Assembly (NCBI GenBank): GCA_030248195.1 | Contig: JASAND010004299.1 | Coordinates: 1 to 64,000 of the forward strand | Length of the DNA stretch: 64,000 nucleotides | From: Trissonchulus latispiculum | Taxonomy: Eukaryota > Nematoda > Enoplea > Enoplida > Ironidae | Reading direction: 5' to 3' | Part shown: one piece after another, positions 26,040-38,507 of the stretch | How positions within the stretch are numbered: the stretch's first letter is position 1 | How the letters are laid out: each line of letters starts with the position of its first letter | Notes under the pieces: model-generated | Told to the model about the DNA's origin: nothing | What the model saw: the letters and a program-made list of their open reading frames with translations, nothing else | Databases searched by the model: none | Program-made: the position numbers and the translations under genes

Positions 26040-26994
26040 GCACATATTAGTGCTCCAAAACCATATTTCATACGCCTAGCTACAAATAATTAAGTTCAAA
26101 TGACCCATCTTCCAACGTACGACCGTATATGTCATTTTTAACTGCAATTTCTGTAATAGTTCACTTCTTCTTGAGTGATACCTTTGATAAACTTTCCTCT
26201 TCACTAGTATGAGTTTACTTTAAATGAAATTTTGAACCATTTTCAAATAATAGGAGGCCCGTTAAGGCCTGGGGAAGAGTAACGACTCCTCCGTTAGTTG
26301 ATCAAAGGCTATAGTTGGGGCCTATTACTGACCCTGGAGTGGTAACGACCTCTCCGTTAATTGTTAGCCCTGATCGATCCTCATTAGCTCATATTACGCT
26401 AGGTTCCTATCCTATTCTGGCACTACCGATGCAGATTATAACGCTATTTTTTAACCTTATTCCTTGCTCCTAGATTCTACTGAGTTCCTATTCTCTTCTT
26501 GCGCTGTTCATTCGTGTTCTAACACCATTATAAACCTAGTTTCTTAACCACGCTAGAACCTATGTCCCCTTTGGTAAGATTATTAGTGATTTGAGTTATT
26601 TGAACCGGCTGGCAACTCTGGTATTCACAAGAACAAAAGATAATTACAAGGATTGCTTGGACGTTTACACACTGCATTCCAGGTTCTGAATAACTAATTC
26701 CAAAAGCAACAAACAATAACAATTCCAATTCCGATCGCAATTCATGGTTTTATGAGTTTTCTTAACTTTTTGGCTTTTACTTCATCCGTAACATTACACA
26801 ACTTTTCTCAAATTATACTGCGGAATTCAGAACATCCGAAGGTATGCTTCAAAGTGACGCATTTTGCACGCTTCAATGTGGTGTGGTGAAGTAGACTCGC
26901 TTATGAGTAGAGTAGTTTCACCTCTTTGCTTAAAAGCAACTATAGCTTTAAAATGGCAGGACAGACAGACACTAAGTTAAGTAGAGGCACTTGT
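26040..26994. other. No supported gene
   Basis: Mixed sequence containing two diverged copies of a gtaacgacYYctccgtta motif near 26,279 and 26,342. Nothing coding is visible. Confidence 0.3.
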
Positions 26995-27597
26995 CAAGGA
27001 AGCAGAGTTGGAAGTGGGTCGCGGGTACCCGCGGGTCGACTTTCAGGTCAGTGGGTGCCCGCGGGTCAGAGCGGGTCAAGAGTTATTTTGTTCACACAAT
27101 CTTTATGCTAAATTTTGGGTTAATTTCACCAGAAAATTTACAATTTATGTTAAATTTTCCATTTTTTTCTAACTTTTCGCTCTTTATACATTATAATATT
27201 GTTTTTATGATAAAGTTATTTATTTCTATTCTTTCTCTTGAATCTTCAGTCAAAATATTTCAGTAATATCTCCCGGACATAGTCATTAGCATAAATAAAA
27301 AATATGTATTTTATTACGCAAAGCCTTTAATGTTTCTGCATTGATTGACAAACTGTTTGCGCGAAAACAATGTTTACAGCTTATTACAAACAGCCTGCAA
27401 ATCTATCTTTCCGTAAAGAGCGACAGCTGCTTCCAACAAATAGTTACATAATGTCAAGCTTGAAATTTCGACATAGTTCAAAGAGTGATGATCATTCCTA
27501 ATTTTCTTGATGCTAATAAAGTGTATGATATAAATGGCAGTTTGCTATCATATCCAAGTTAGGACTGGACAGTGTTATATAAACACTCCTGCGGTAG

Positions 27598-28160
27598 TGT
27601 GGAATATTTTCTTGATTTCATTCAAAATTATGCAAAGGTATGTGCAAACTTTATGCAAATCAATCTAAATTACTCTGCTGTGTACGGTCCAAGGCCGGAG
27701 ATAGCTAATTATTCTTTCTTTCAATTTTTGATCGCGCAATCAGTCAGTTGTCATGCCAAAGTTCTGGGAGTCGCCCGCTTCTCTCTCCAACACCTATCAC
27801 GTCAGGTTTGTGAGCCTACGGGCAATTTTGGGACTGTAACTTGGGGGTTTTCCCTTTTGGGGATTTGGGGGTGTTCTCCCACTTTTGTGTGTGGTTCATA
27901 AAAGGTGCTTGCTCTAGTTTTGTTTTGTTCACTCTAGAAGGAGCATTTTGTGTCTTTTGTGAAAGTTTTTTATGTTTCGGAATTCTGGTTAATTTCGTAA
28001 TTTCTTGTAAAGTAAATCCGTGTTAAATTAGGGTCGTGTCGTCTTTATTCTTGTTAGGTTAGCGATTAAGTAGGGAGTATCAGACATATTGCACACTCTT
28101 TCACGAACCTCTAATTTTTAATGCAATCAAATTATTTACTGAATATTTTCATATTCCACA
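27598..28160 (+). repeat. Left LTR (563 bp)
   Basis: The LTR is intact and starts and ends with an 11-base inverted pair (tgtggaatatt / aatattccaca). It holds the empty TTAA site (27989-27992) that is filled in the right LTR. Confidence 0.88.
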
Positions 28161-28163
28161 AAC

Positions 28164-28181
28164 TGGCGACCGTAACTTTTG
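28164..28181 (+). promoter_or_regulatory. Putative primer binding site
   Basis: TGGCGACCGTAACTTTTG begins three bases after the left LTR. Starting with TGG is expected for pairing with a tRNA 3' CCA end. The tRNA species is not identified. Confidence 0.5.
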
Positions 28182-28188
28182 AGTAAAT

Positions 28189-29404
28189 ATGTCTGATTCT
28201 TCCCCCCGGCTTACTCGCTACCTCAAAAAATTGCGGGACGGCACTGCCCGACTTTTTTCCGAATTACCAACCGGGCAAGCACCCGAAACTTCGGATAGTT
28301 TTTTAAATCAACAATTTTTTCCAAAACGTCGGTCCACTAATTTGGGGGGAACTGAGTTGGGGGGTTCAACCCCCCCCTCAAATTTCTGGGGGTGCTGGCG
28401 TATCTGCTCGGTTGTCTGTAGGGGAGGTGGGGGGACAGAGTCTCCCCCAAAATTTTCAAAATTTTTCTCAAAATTCCCAGAACCCCCCCCCACAATTCTA
28501 CCGATCTGCCCCAAAATTTTGGGGCTGTTGGGGGGTCTGAAAACGTTGTAGGTGTGCGTAGGTGTACCTCAGTGGAGGTGTTAGGGGGATCGAATCTCCC
28601 CCAAAATTCTCAGAATTTCCCCCAAAACCCCATAAACTCCCCCCAAAATTCTCAGAATCTCCCCCAAAATTCTCAGAATCTCCCCCAAAATTCAGTAAAT
28701 TCTCCCCAGAATTTTTCGAATAATCGACCTCATTTTAGTTTACAGATTCCCCAATCTGTACCCCCCCCCCAAGTTATAATTTCGTCGCCATCCCCAAACT
28801 CCGAATTTGATCAGTTACAGGGGGAACTCCCCCAACCCCAAAATCAAGATTTTTCTGAACCAGAAAATTCGGAAAATCGGCTCCCCCAAAATTCAGTCCC
28901 TTCACCTACAATTTTTCGGGGGGGTGTCCGCCCTCCTACCCCCCCTCGCACCAGACGTAATTTTACTGCTGGAGAAATTTGTCCACAGGGAAAACCTCCA
29001 GCAGTAATCTTAATTTTTCTGGTGCTCTGCAAAATACATGGGGGGGACCCACTGAGCTACACCTATCAAATTTGCGCCCCTCCCAATCCACTAGGGCTGT
29101 CCCTCCCCAAAATTCGGACCAGAATTATACACAGAGCCAGAGGGAGACCCGGGTAAAAATGCTTGGGGGGTCAGTTCCTGCACCCTCACAAATAACTCCC
29201 CAGTCTGTAGAAAAACCCACTACTCCCCAACATTCTGAAAATTCAAATTTTCGACGTGATTTCGACAATTTTATCTCTCCCCGGTTCGATGCTGCCAAGG
29301 CAGCCAAAGAAGTCGTTTCTGCCTTGTTGGGTTCGGGGGAAGCCTCCCCTAAATCATCGTACCCCCCGTTTTCTTTTTCATGTCGTTCTATACATTTTGG
29401 ATGA
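28189..29404 (+). pseudogene. Broken proline/asparagine-rich leader ORF of the LTR element
   Basis: An ATG at 28189, just after the primer-binding site, opens 120 codons (MSDSSPRLTRYLKKLRDG...) that stop at 28551. Coding-like sequence continues in other frames to about 29,404. The middle is a low-complexity run in which blocks of CCCCCAAAATTCTCAGAAT repeat, giving LPQNSQN-type peptide repeats. The last piece has a helix-like segment, FRRDFDNFISPRFDAAKAAK. Its position is that of gag, but I see no zinc knuckle and no clear capsid motif, so the identity is inferred from location only. Frame changes show it is not intact as read. Confidence 0.45.
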
Positions 29405-30301
29405 AAATTAAATTTCTTGAAAAGCTCATTTTATCAACAGCGTACTTGCATGTTTACGTTTTTCACTTTTTATTTCTTTGTAGCACACTTAACAGCTTGC
29501 ATAAATATTTCTTGAACAAAATTTCATTGTAACTCTTTCTGATCAAATTATCTTTATCTTTGATTTAATGGATCAAAATCATTGTCTTTCTCTATTGGAT
29601 GCAAAATTCAAACTTGATTCTTCTCATTTACTTGAATTGCAATCTTAAAAATTTCTTAGAACCAAATATACCTCTAATTTATTTTTCATTGGTTGCGCCT
29701 CTCATACTTTGTATTTTATCATTTAATGCTTTTTATCTGTCTGTAGGCAATAGTACTGGGGTATAAATAACACCGTGCCGCACCTCGGCGGGTCCGTGGC
29801 TGCTCGTCACCTGCGCTTTCCCCACAGGGAAGGTAACGGTGGGCGGTCAGCCCCGGACCGGCAGTTTTGACTCTTGAGAATTATTTTCCGCTTTCTCTGA
29901 TTTGGCGTCTCCTACGGTGCCTGCGTTTTCCCCACAGGGAAGATAACGGTTCCGCCGGTTTCTGCCTACACTCTCTAAATTAATCGGGCCTCATATATAT
30001 GTATTGCGGGCTTTTGCCCATTTATTTTTGTTTGCTATTGTTAGGCATCGTGCCTATATACTTACTCACATATATACATGCCGTATATTATTCCATTTTT
30101 GTTTGTTTGTTCTGTATTATACTTATCGTCCCCCTCCCTCCCCCCTGTCTCTTCTGACGGCGAGCGTTCCCATGTTACACTGTTGTTTGTTTGTGATTGT
30201 ATTGCCCCATATGTGATACCGGTTGGCCCCTATGGTTACATCTGGTTTGGACGGGCCTGGTTTCGTGTTCGGAAGGCTGGCGGCGTTGGTCCTGGTTGAG
30301 C

Positions 30302-30330
30302 GGGCGCTTGATGCCGAGAGGCATCCGCCC
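30302..30330 (+). other. Hairpin with GNRA-type loop
   Basis: The outer stem is GGGCG/CGCCC (5 bp), followed by a 3-base bulge CTT, an inner stem GATGCC/GGCATC (6 bp) and the tetraloop GAGA. GNRA loops are common in structured RNAs, including packaging signals. A role in RNA packaging of the element is a guess. Confidence 0.45.
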
Positions 30331-31599
30331 AGTGGTCCGGAGGTCTCGGTCCGGTGATATGGTATGGGACTTTTCCCGAGGTGCTTGGAATTGGAAATCT
30401 CTCCCGCAGCCTGGAGTTATCTATGATTGTGAACTTTTTGAGTCAAATTTGTGATGTTTGTTATGAACCCGGTTGTATGTCCCCCTACCTCGTCCGTCCC
30501 CCCTCCCCCTTTCCCCTTTCTTTTGCTAACAGTTATTTCACTGTCTATATTTTTATGTCCTCTACACACTTAGCGTTAATCTTGGTTGGGTGGGGTCTTT
30601 GGTCATTGTTTGGGGTTTCTTCTCCGGGGGTAAATTTTCTTAAATTAATTTCTAAATTTTACTTTCCTGTTTCTCTTTTTCCGAGATCTCATTTCCGGGT
30701 GGGGTGGTTCCCTCTAGCTCAGCTTGGCTGTTCTATATGTGCTGTATGTTACTCTATTTTCTTAATTTTTCGGGTCTTTGTTTCTCTTAACGTGGTGTTT
30801 GTTTCACTTTTCTTTCTAAAAATAGTCACGGGTTTACTTTATCTTAAAAATTTTTCTACATTCTACTGCCATATTTTTGCCATGTCCATTTTGAACAGCT
30901 ATGCCAATATTGCTTTACTTTTGTGCTTTATAATTTGGTGGCATTTACTAAAGATTCTATTATATTTCTGTATGCTGGGGCAGGCAGGTGTTCAAGGAGA
31001 GACCACCCTTCTGAGTTTGAAATACTCTCCTTTCTGCTTTATCTCGCTCCTCTGGAGCATTTGAAATTGAGTCTCCCCTCGAGTCTCGCTGCCTTCCCCC
31101 TGTCAGTTCTGACTTCGTATATGCGAACTTTTTCTCTAATTATTTCTATATTTCTTATATACTAAAAATTTTCTTCTCTTGATTTTTCGAGCGCTTTTGT
31201 TGGCACTCGCTTTTGATTATATTACTTTTATACGTTATATTATAAATTTATATCTTCGGATTATCTCCTGTTTTGTAATGTGCGCTCTAGTCGCGGCTGA
31301 AGGGCTTGTCCCACTTTTCTTTGTATTTGTATGTCGGCAAGGCCGTTATATGTTGAATGTACCCCCGGTATGTTCCGGCGTAGTTTTACCCGTGTCTCGG
31401 AATCCCCTAGTATGTGTATAAGTGTGGGGCCCGAGTAGTGTCCCCGGAAGACGTCCCCGAGGGATACGAAAATTTTGTATCATTTTTCCCATTTTTTCTA
31501 AAACGCATTTTATCTATACTAGTAGCTGTGGTACGTAGGCTAACACAATTTTATTACTAACCTATGTGCCCGGAGGCCGCGGCGAGGAGGCGCGCTTCT

Positions 31600-31612
31600 A
31601 TAAAAAGAGGGG
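31600..31612 (+). promoter_or_regulatory. Polypurine tract
   Basis: The purine run aaaaagaggggg sits six bases before the right LTR, where second-strand priming would start in an LTR element. Confidence 0.6.
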
Positions 31613-31618
31613 GTAATC

Positions 31619-32014
31619 TGTGGAATATTTTCTTGATTTCATTCAAAATTATGCAAAGGTGTGTGCTAACTTTATGCAAATCAATCTAAATTACTCTGCT
31701 GTGTACGGTCCAAGGCCGGAGATAGCTAATTCTTCTTTCTTTCAATTTTTGATCGCGCAATTAGTCAGTTGTCATGCCAAAGTTCTGGGAGTCGCCCGCT
31801 TCTCTCTCCAACACCTATCACGTCAGGTTTGTGAGCCTACGGGCAATTTTGGGACTGTAACTTGGGGGCTTTTCCCTTTTGGGAATTTGGGGGTGTTCTC
31901 CCACTTTTGTGTGTGGTTCATAAAAGGTGCTTGCTCTAGTTTTGTTTTGTTCACTCTAGAAGGAGCATTTTGTGTCTTTTGTGAAAGTTTTTTATGTTTC
32001 GGAATTCTGGTTAA
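31619..32014 (+). repeat. Right LTR, 5' part
   Basis: It matches the left LTR from its first base to the TTAA at 32011-32014, with only a few substitutions (for example agctaattcttc instead of agctaattattc). The remainder resumes after the inserted array. Confidence 0.88.
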
Positions 32015-32381
32015 CCCCCGCCCAAGATCTCGGGGAAACGGCCAGACAATTTACATTTGGCCATTAGCGAGAGAGGGGATACCGAAGAGAATATGTATCG
32101 GGGGGGCGGCGCCAGAAGTAGGTTGGGAAGTAAAATTTTTGTAAGGTGACATAAATTTATTCTAGATGTGGGGGATATAGTTATTTGGGGGATTGGTGGG
32201 GTTGGCGGGGTGTGGCGGGAAGTAGTGCAGGTGTCGAAATATTCTCCCAAAATAGGGTGGACGTGTTAAAGATAAAAGGAGCAAATGCCCAGATTGCCAA
32301 CCGGCAACTGGACCCTGTCCCAAAAAATAAGATGTCAAAAATCAGCACTTGTGCCAATTGGCAGCCGCGGGCATAAAAGGG
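32015..32381 (+). mobile_element. First, diverged copy in the array
   Basis: The element is 367 bp. Its start (cccccgcccaagatctcggg) is a diverged version of the other copies' start, the middle is unrelated and G-rich, and only the last 160 or so bases (from gtgtcgaaatattctccc) match the full copies. It therefore supplies a distinct outer left end for the whole block. Confidence 0.7.
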
Positions 32382-35300
32382 TTAATCAGTTGCTTTGATT
32401 TTGTGAGTTTTGCACAAATTCATTTAAAAATTGATATTTGGGATTGAAGACACTGTAAAACTGTGCTGGATGGCTGTCAAAAGATCAAATTTTGATTTTT
32501 GGTGTTACTCTTTAACCCTCTTCTGCCCAAGACTTCTCGGGGAAATCGGCTCAAAATGACCAATTTTACATTTCTGGCTGCCAATTTTTACTGTGACCAC
32601 CTAGAGAGATGGGACTGCCACCAATCGATAGAGAATTAATTGCTATACATTTCATAATTAGCATTGAAGGGTCTCCGATGCACCCAGAAAAAGTTACAAG
32701 CCGTCAAAGTCGGACAAAGTACGAAATTTTGCTAAATTTTCATTGCAAACATCCAATAAATTTATTTCTAGCTGCAAGACTTGATTCAGAGGTGGGATCA
32801 ACTATACGTTATTTTAATGCGCAAAACCTCCCGCATCACCTGGTGGAACGACTGTTCTGCCGACGAACTACAGCCGGCTCTGGATTTGCTTGAATGCAGC
32901 GCTCGAACAGGGCATGAAATCATCAAAATTTCCATAGCCGGCGGAATGTCATAGAAACTAGATTTTTCAAGCAGGTGTCGAAATATTCTCCCAAAATAGG
33001 GTGGACGTGTTAAAGATAAAAGGAGCAAATGCCCAGATTGCCAACCGGCAACTGGACCCTGTCCCAAAAAATAAGATGTCAAAAATCAGCACTTGTGCCA
33101 ATTGGCAGCCGCGGGCATAAAAGGGTTAATCAGTTGCTTTGATTTTGTGAGTTTTGCACAAATTCATTTAAAAATTGATATTTGGGATTGAAGACACTGT
33201 AAAACTGTGCTGGATGGCTGTCAAAAGATCAAATTTTGATTTTTGGTGTTACTCTTTAACCCTCTTCTGCCCAAGACTTCTCGGGGAAATCGGCTCAAAA
33301 TGACCAATTTTACATTTCTGGCTGCCAATTTTTACTGTGACCACCTAGAGAGATGGGACTGCCACCAATCGATAGAGAATTAATTGCTATACATTTCATA
33401 ATTTAGCATTGAAGGGTCTCCGATGCACCCAGAAAAAGTTACAAGCCGTCAAAGTCGGACAAAGTACGAAATTTTGCTAAATTTTCATTGCAAACATCCA
33501 ATAAATTTATTTCTAGCTGCAAGACTTGATTCAGAGGTGGGATCAACTATACGTTATTTTAATGCGCAAAACCTCCCGCATCACCTGGTGGAACGACTGT
33601 TCTGCCGACGAACTACAGCCGGCTCTGGATTTGCTTGAATGCAGCGCTCGAACAGGGCATGAAATCATCAAAATTTCCATAGCCGGCGGAATGTCATAGA
33701 AACTAGATTTTTCAAGCAGGTGTCGAAATATTCTCCCAAAATAGGGTGGACGTGTTAAAGATAAAAGGAGCAAATGCCCAGATTGCCAACCGGCAACTGG
33801 ACCCTGTCCCAAAAAATAAGATGTCAAAAATCAGCACTTGTGCCAATTGGCAGCCGCGGGCATAAAAGGGTTAATCAGTTGCTTTGATTTTGTGAGTTTT
33901 GCACAAATTCATTTAAAAATTGATATTTGGGATTGAAGACACTGTAAAACTGTGCTGGATGGCTGTCAAAAGATCAAATTTTGATTTTTGGTGTTACTCT
34001 TTAACCCTCTTCTGCCCAAGACTTCTCGGGGAAATCGGCTCAAAATGACCAATTTTACATTTCTGGCTGCCAATTTTTACTGTGACCACCTAGAGAGATG
34101 GGACTGCCACCAATCGATAGAGAATTAATTGCTATACATTTCATAATTTAGCATTGAAGGGTCTCCGATGCACCCAGAAAAAGTTACAAGCCGTCAAAGT
34201 CGGACAAAGTACGAAATTTTGCTAAATTTTCATTGCAAACATCCAATAAATTTATTTCTAGCTGCAAGACTTGATTCAGAGGTGGGATCAACTATACGTT
34301 ATTTTAATGCGCAAAACCTCCCGCATCACCTGGTGGAACGACTGTTCTGCCGACGAACTACAGCCGGCTCTGGATTTGCTTGAATGCAGCGCTCGAACAG
34401 GGCATGAAATCATCAAAATTTCCATAGCCGGCGGAATGTCATAGAAACTAGATTTTTCAAGCAGGTGTCGAAATATTCTCCCAAAATAGGGTGGACGTGT
34501 TAAAGATAAAAGGAGCAAATGCCCAGATTGCCAACCGGCAACTGGACCCTGTCCCAAAAAATAAGATGTCAAAAATCAGCACTTGTGCCAATTGGCAGCC
34601 GCGGGCATAAAAGGGTTAATCAGTTGCTTTGATTTTGTGAGTTTTGCACAAATTCATTTAAAAATTGATATTTGGGATTGAAGACACTGTAAAACTGTGC
34701 TGGATGGCTGTCAAAAGATCAAATTTTGATTTTTGGTGTTACTCTTTAACCCTCTTCTGCCCAAGACTTCTCGGGGAAATCGGCTCAAAATGACCAATTT
34801 TACATTTCTGGCTGCCAATTTTTACTGTGACCACCTACAGAGATGGGACTGCCACCAATCGATAGAGAATTAATTGCTATACATTTCATAATTTAGCATT
34901 GAAGGGTCTCCGATGCACCCAGAAAAAGTTACAAGCCGTCAAAGTCGGACAAAGTACGAAATTTGCTAAATTTTCATTGCAAACATCCAATAAATTTATT
35001 TCTAGCTGCAAGACTTGATTCAGAGGCGGGATCAACTATACGTTATTTTAATGCGCATAACCTCCCGCATCACCTGGTGGAACGACTGTTCTGCCGACGA
35101 ACTACAGCCGGTTCTGGATTTGCTTGAATGCAGCGCTCGAACAGGGCATGAAATCATCAAAATTTCCATAGCCGGCGGAATGTCATAGAAACTAGATTTT
35201 TCAAGCAGGTGTCGAAATATTCTCCGAAAATAGGGTGGACGTGTTAAAGATAAAAGGAGCAAATGCCCAGATTGCCAACCGGCAACTGGACCCTGTCCCA

Positions 35301-38300
35301 AAAAATAAGATGTCAAAAATCAGCACTTGTGCCAATTGGCAGCCGCGGGCATAAAAGGGTTAATCAGTTGCTTTCATTTTGTGTGTTTTGCACAAATTCA
35401 TTTAAAAATTGTTATTTGGGATTGAAGACACTGTAAAACTGTGCTGGATGGCTGTCAAAAGATCAAATTTTGATTTTTGGTGTTACTCTTTAACCCTCTT
35501 CTGCCCAAGACTTCTCGGGGAAATCGTCTCAAAATGACCAATTTTACATTTCTGGCTGCCAATTTTTACTGTGACCACCTACAGAGATGGGACTGCCACC
35601 AATCGATAGAGAATTAATTGCTATACATTTCATAATTTAGCATTGAAGGGTCTCCGATGCACCCAGAAAAAGTTACAAGCCGTCAAAGTCGGACAAAGTA
35701 CGAAATTTGCTAAATTTTCATTGCAAACATCCAATAAATTTATTTCTAGCTGCAAGACTTGATTCAGAGGCGGGATCAACTATACGTTATTTTAATGCGC
35801 ATAACCTCCCGCATCACCTGGTGGAACGACTGTTCTGCCGACGAACTACAGCCGGTTCTGGATTTGCTTGAATGCAGCGCTCGAACAGGGCATGAAATCA
35901 TCAAAATTTCCATAGCCGGCGGAATGTCATAGAAACTAGATTTTTCAAGCAGGTGTCGAAATATTCTCCGAAAATAGGGTGGACGTGTTAAAGATAAAAG
36001 GAGCAAATGCCCAGATTGCCAACCGGCAACTGGACCCTGTCCCAAAAAATAAGATGTCAAAAATCAGCACTTGTGCCAATTGGCAGCCGCGGGCATAAAA
36101 GGGTTAATCAGTTGCTTTCATTTTGTGTGTTTTGCACAAATTCATTTAAAAATTGTTATTTGGGATTGAAGACACTGTAAAACTGTGCTGGATGGCTGTC
36201 AAAAGATCAAATTTTGATTTTTGGTGTTACTCTTTAACCCTCTTCTGCCCAAGACTTCTCGGGGAAATCGTCTCAAAATGACCAATTTTACATTTCTGGC
36301 TGCCAATTTTTACTGTGACCACCTACAGAGATGGGACTGCCACCAATCGATAGAGAATTAATTGCTATACATTTCATAATTTAGCATTGAAGGGTCTCCG
36401 ATGCACCCAGAAAAAGTTACAAGCCGTCAAAGTCGGACAAAGTACGAAATTTGCTAAATTTTCATTGCAAACATCCAATAAATTTATTTCTAGCTGCAAG
36501 ACTTGATTCAGAGGCGGGATCAACTATACGTTATTTTAATGCGCATAACCTCCCGCATCACCTGGTGGAACGACTGTTCTGCCGACGAACTACAGCCGGT
36601 TCTGGATTTGCTTGAATGCAGCGCTCGAACAGGGCATGAAATCATCAAAATTTCCATAGCCGGCGGAATGTCATAGAAACTAGATTTTTCAAGCAGGTGT
36701 CGAAATATTCTCCGAAAATAGGGTGGACGTGTTAAAGATAAAAGGAGCAAATGCCCAGATTGCCAACCGGCAACTGGACCCTGTCCCAAAAAATAAGATG
36801 TCAAAAATCAGCACTTGTGCCAATTGGCAGCCGCGGGCATAAAAGGGTTAATCAGTTGCTTTCATTTTGTGTGTTTTGCACAAATTCATTTAAAAATTGT
36901 TATTTGGGATTGAAGACACTGTAAAACTGTGCTGGATGGCTGTCAAAAGATCAAATTTTGATTTTTGGTGTTACTCTTTAACCCTCTTCTGCCCAAGACT
37001 TCTCGGGGAAATCGTCTCAAAATGACCAATTTTACATTTCTGGCTGCCAATTTTTACTGTGACCACCTACAGAGATGGGACTGCCACCAATCGATAGAGA
37101 ATTAATTGCTATACATTTCATAATTTAGCATTGAAGGGTCTCCGATGCACCCAGAAAAAGTTACAAGCCGTCAAAGTCGGACAAAGTACGAAATTTGCTA
37201 AATTTTCATTGCAAACATCCAATAAATTTATTTCTAGCTGCAAGACTTGATTCAGAGGCGGGATCAACTATACGTTATTTTAATGCGCATAACCTCCCGC
37301 ATCACCTGGTGGAACGACTGTTCTGCCGACGAACTACAGCCGGTTCTGGATTTGCTTGAATGCAGCGCTCGAACAGGGCATGAAATCATCAAAATTTCCA
37401 TAGCCGGCGGAATGTCATAGAAACTAGATTTTTCAAGCAGGTGTCGAAATATTCTCCGAAAATAGGGTGGACGTGTTAAAGATAAAAGGAGCAAATGCCC
37501 AGATTGCCAACCGGCAACTGGACCCTGTCCCAAAAAATAAGATGTCAAAAATCAGCACTTGTGCCAATTGGCAGCCGCGGGCATAAAAGGGTTAATCAGT
37601 TGCTTTCATTTTGTGTGTTTTGCACAAATTCATTTAAAAATTGTTATTTGGGATTGAAGACACTGTAAAACTGTGCTGGATGGCTGTCAAAAGATCAAAT
37701 TTTGATTTTTGGTGTTACTCTTTAACCCTCTTCTGCCCAAGACTTCTCGGGGAAATCGTCTCAAAATGACCAATTTTACATTTCTGGCTGCCATTTTTTA
37801 CTGCGACCACCTAGAGAGATGGGACTGCCACCAATCGATAGAGAATTAATTGCTCTACATTTCATATGTAAGCATTGAAGGGTCCCCGATGCGCCCAGAA
37901 AAAGTTAGAAGCCTTCAAAGTCGGACAAAGTACAAATTTTTGCTAAACGTTCATTGCAAAAACCAATAAATTTATTTCTAGCTGCAAGACTTGATTCAGA
38001 GGCGGGATCAACTATACGTTATTTTAATGCGCATAATCTCCCGCATCACCTGGTGGAACGACTTTTCTGCCGACGAACTACAGCCGGCTCTGGATTTGCT
38101 TGAATGCAGCGCTCGAACAGGGCTTGAAATCATCAAAATTTCCACAGCCGGCGGAATGCCATAGAAACTAGATTATTCAAGCAGGTGTCGAAATATTCTC
38201 CCAAAATAGGGCGGACGTGTTAAAGATAAAAGGAGCAAATGCCCAGATTGCCAACCGGCAACTGGACCCTGTCCCAAAAAATACGATGCCAAAAATCAGC

Positions 38301-38335
38301 ACTTGTGACAATTGGCAGCCGCGGGCATAAAAGGG
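32015..38335 (+). mobile_element. TTAA-flanked tandem array of piggyBac-like MITEs
   Basis: A 6.3-kb insertion in the right LTR, bounded by TTAA on both sides. It consists of nine element copies separated by eight 126-bp spacers, each spacer also bounded by TTAA. Full copies are 609-611 bp, start ccctcttctgccc and end gggcataaaaggg (imperfect inverted repeats), and begin at 32516, 33260, 34005, 34750, 35494, 36238, 36982 and 37726. The period is 744-745 bp. TTAA targeting and CCC/GGG ends match the piggyBac superfamily. No transposase is present. The repeated 94-codon and 71-codon frames inside the units are overlapping shadows, not genes. Confidence 0.82.
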
Positions 38336-38507
38336 TTAATTTCGTAATTTCTTGTAAAGTAAATCCGTGTTAAATTAGCGTCGTGTCGTCTTTATTCTTG
38401 TTAGGTTAGCGATTAAGTAGGGAGTATCAGACATATTGCACACTCTTTCACGAACCTCTAATTTTTAATGCAATCAAATTATTTACTGAATATTTTCATA
38501 TTCCACA
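38336..38507 (+). repeat. Right LTR, 3' part
   Basis: It begins with the second TTAA (38336-38339) and continues exactly where the left LTR would, ending aatattccaca at 38507. One visible change is ttagcgtcg for ttagggtcg. Confidence 0.88.

Larger units (their letters stand above)
29405..31618 (+). other. Non-coding interior of the LTR element
   Basis: The plus strand is T-rich. Two copies of a ctgcgYtttccccacaggga motif lie at 29811-29840 and 29921-29950, each followed by ataacggt or gtaacggt. A strong hairpin lies at 30302-30330. A 236-codon frame at 30354 is hydrophobic only because the strand is pyrimidine-rich, so I do not call it a gene. Confidence 0.5.
27598..38507 (+). mobile_element. 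Non-autonomous LTR retrotransposon
   Basis: Two near-identical LTRs begin tgtggaatatt and end aatattccaca, flanked by the 4-bp duplication gtag (27594-27597, 38508-38511). A primer-binding-like site follows the left LTR and a purine tract precedes the right one. The 3.46-kb interior has no reverse transcriptase, integrase or protease frame, only a broken proline-rich leader ORF. It resembles large retrotransposon derivatives that move with enzymes from another element. The right LTR is interrupted by the TTAA array at 32,015-38,335. The short 4-bp duplication and ends suggest Ty3-like integration, which is inferred. Confidence 0.85.

Noticed and set aside
28189..29404. Possible functional gag gene
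   Set aside because: Frames shift at least twice and there is no zinc knuckle; kept only as a broken leader ORF.
30354..31064. 236-codon hydrophobic frame inside the LTR element
   Set aside because: The strand is strongly T-rich, which produces hydrophobic residues in any frame. There is no domain, no signal peptide logic and neighbouring frames look the same.
32798..37548. Seven repeated 94-codon minus-strand frames and plus-strand 71-codon frames
   Set aside because: They lie within the tandem MITE units and recur only because the units repeat. They cross the element's non-coding interior and have no recognisable motif.
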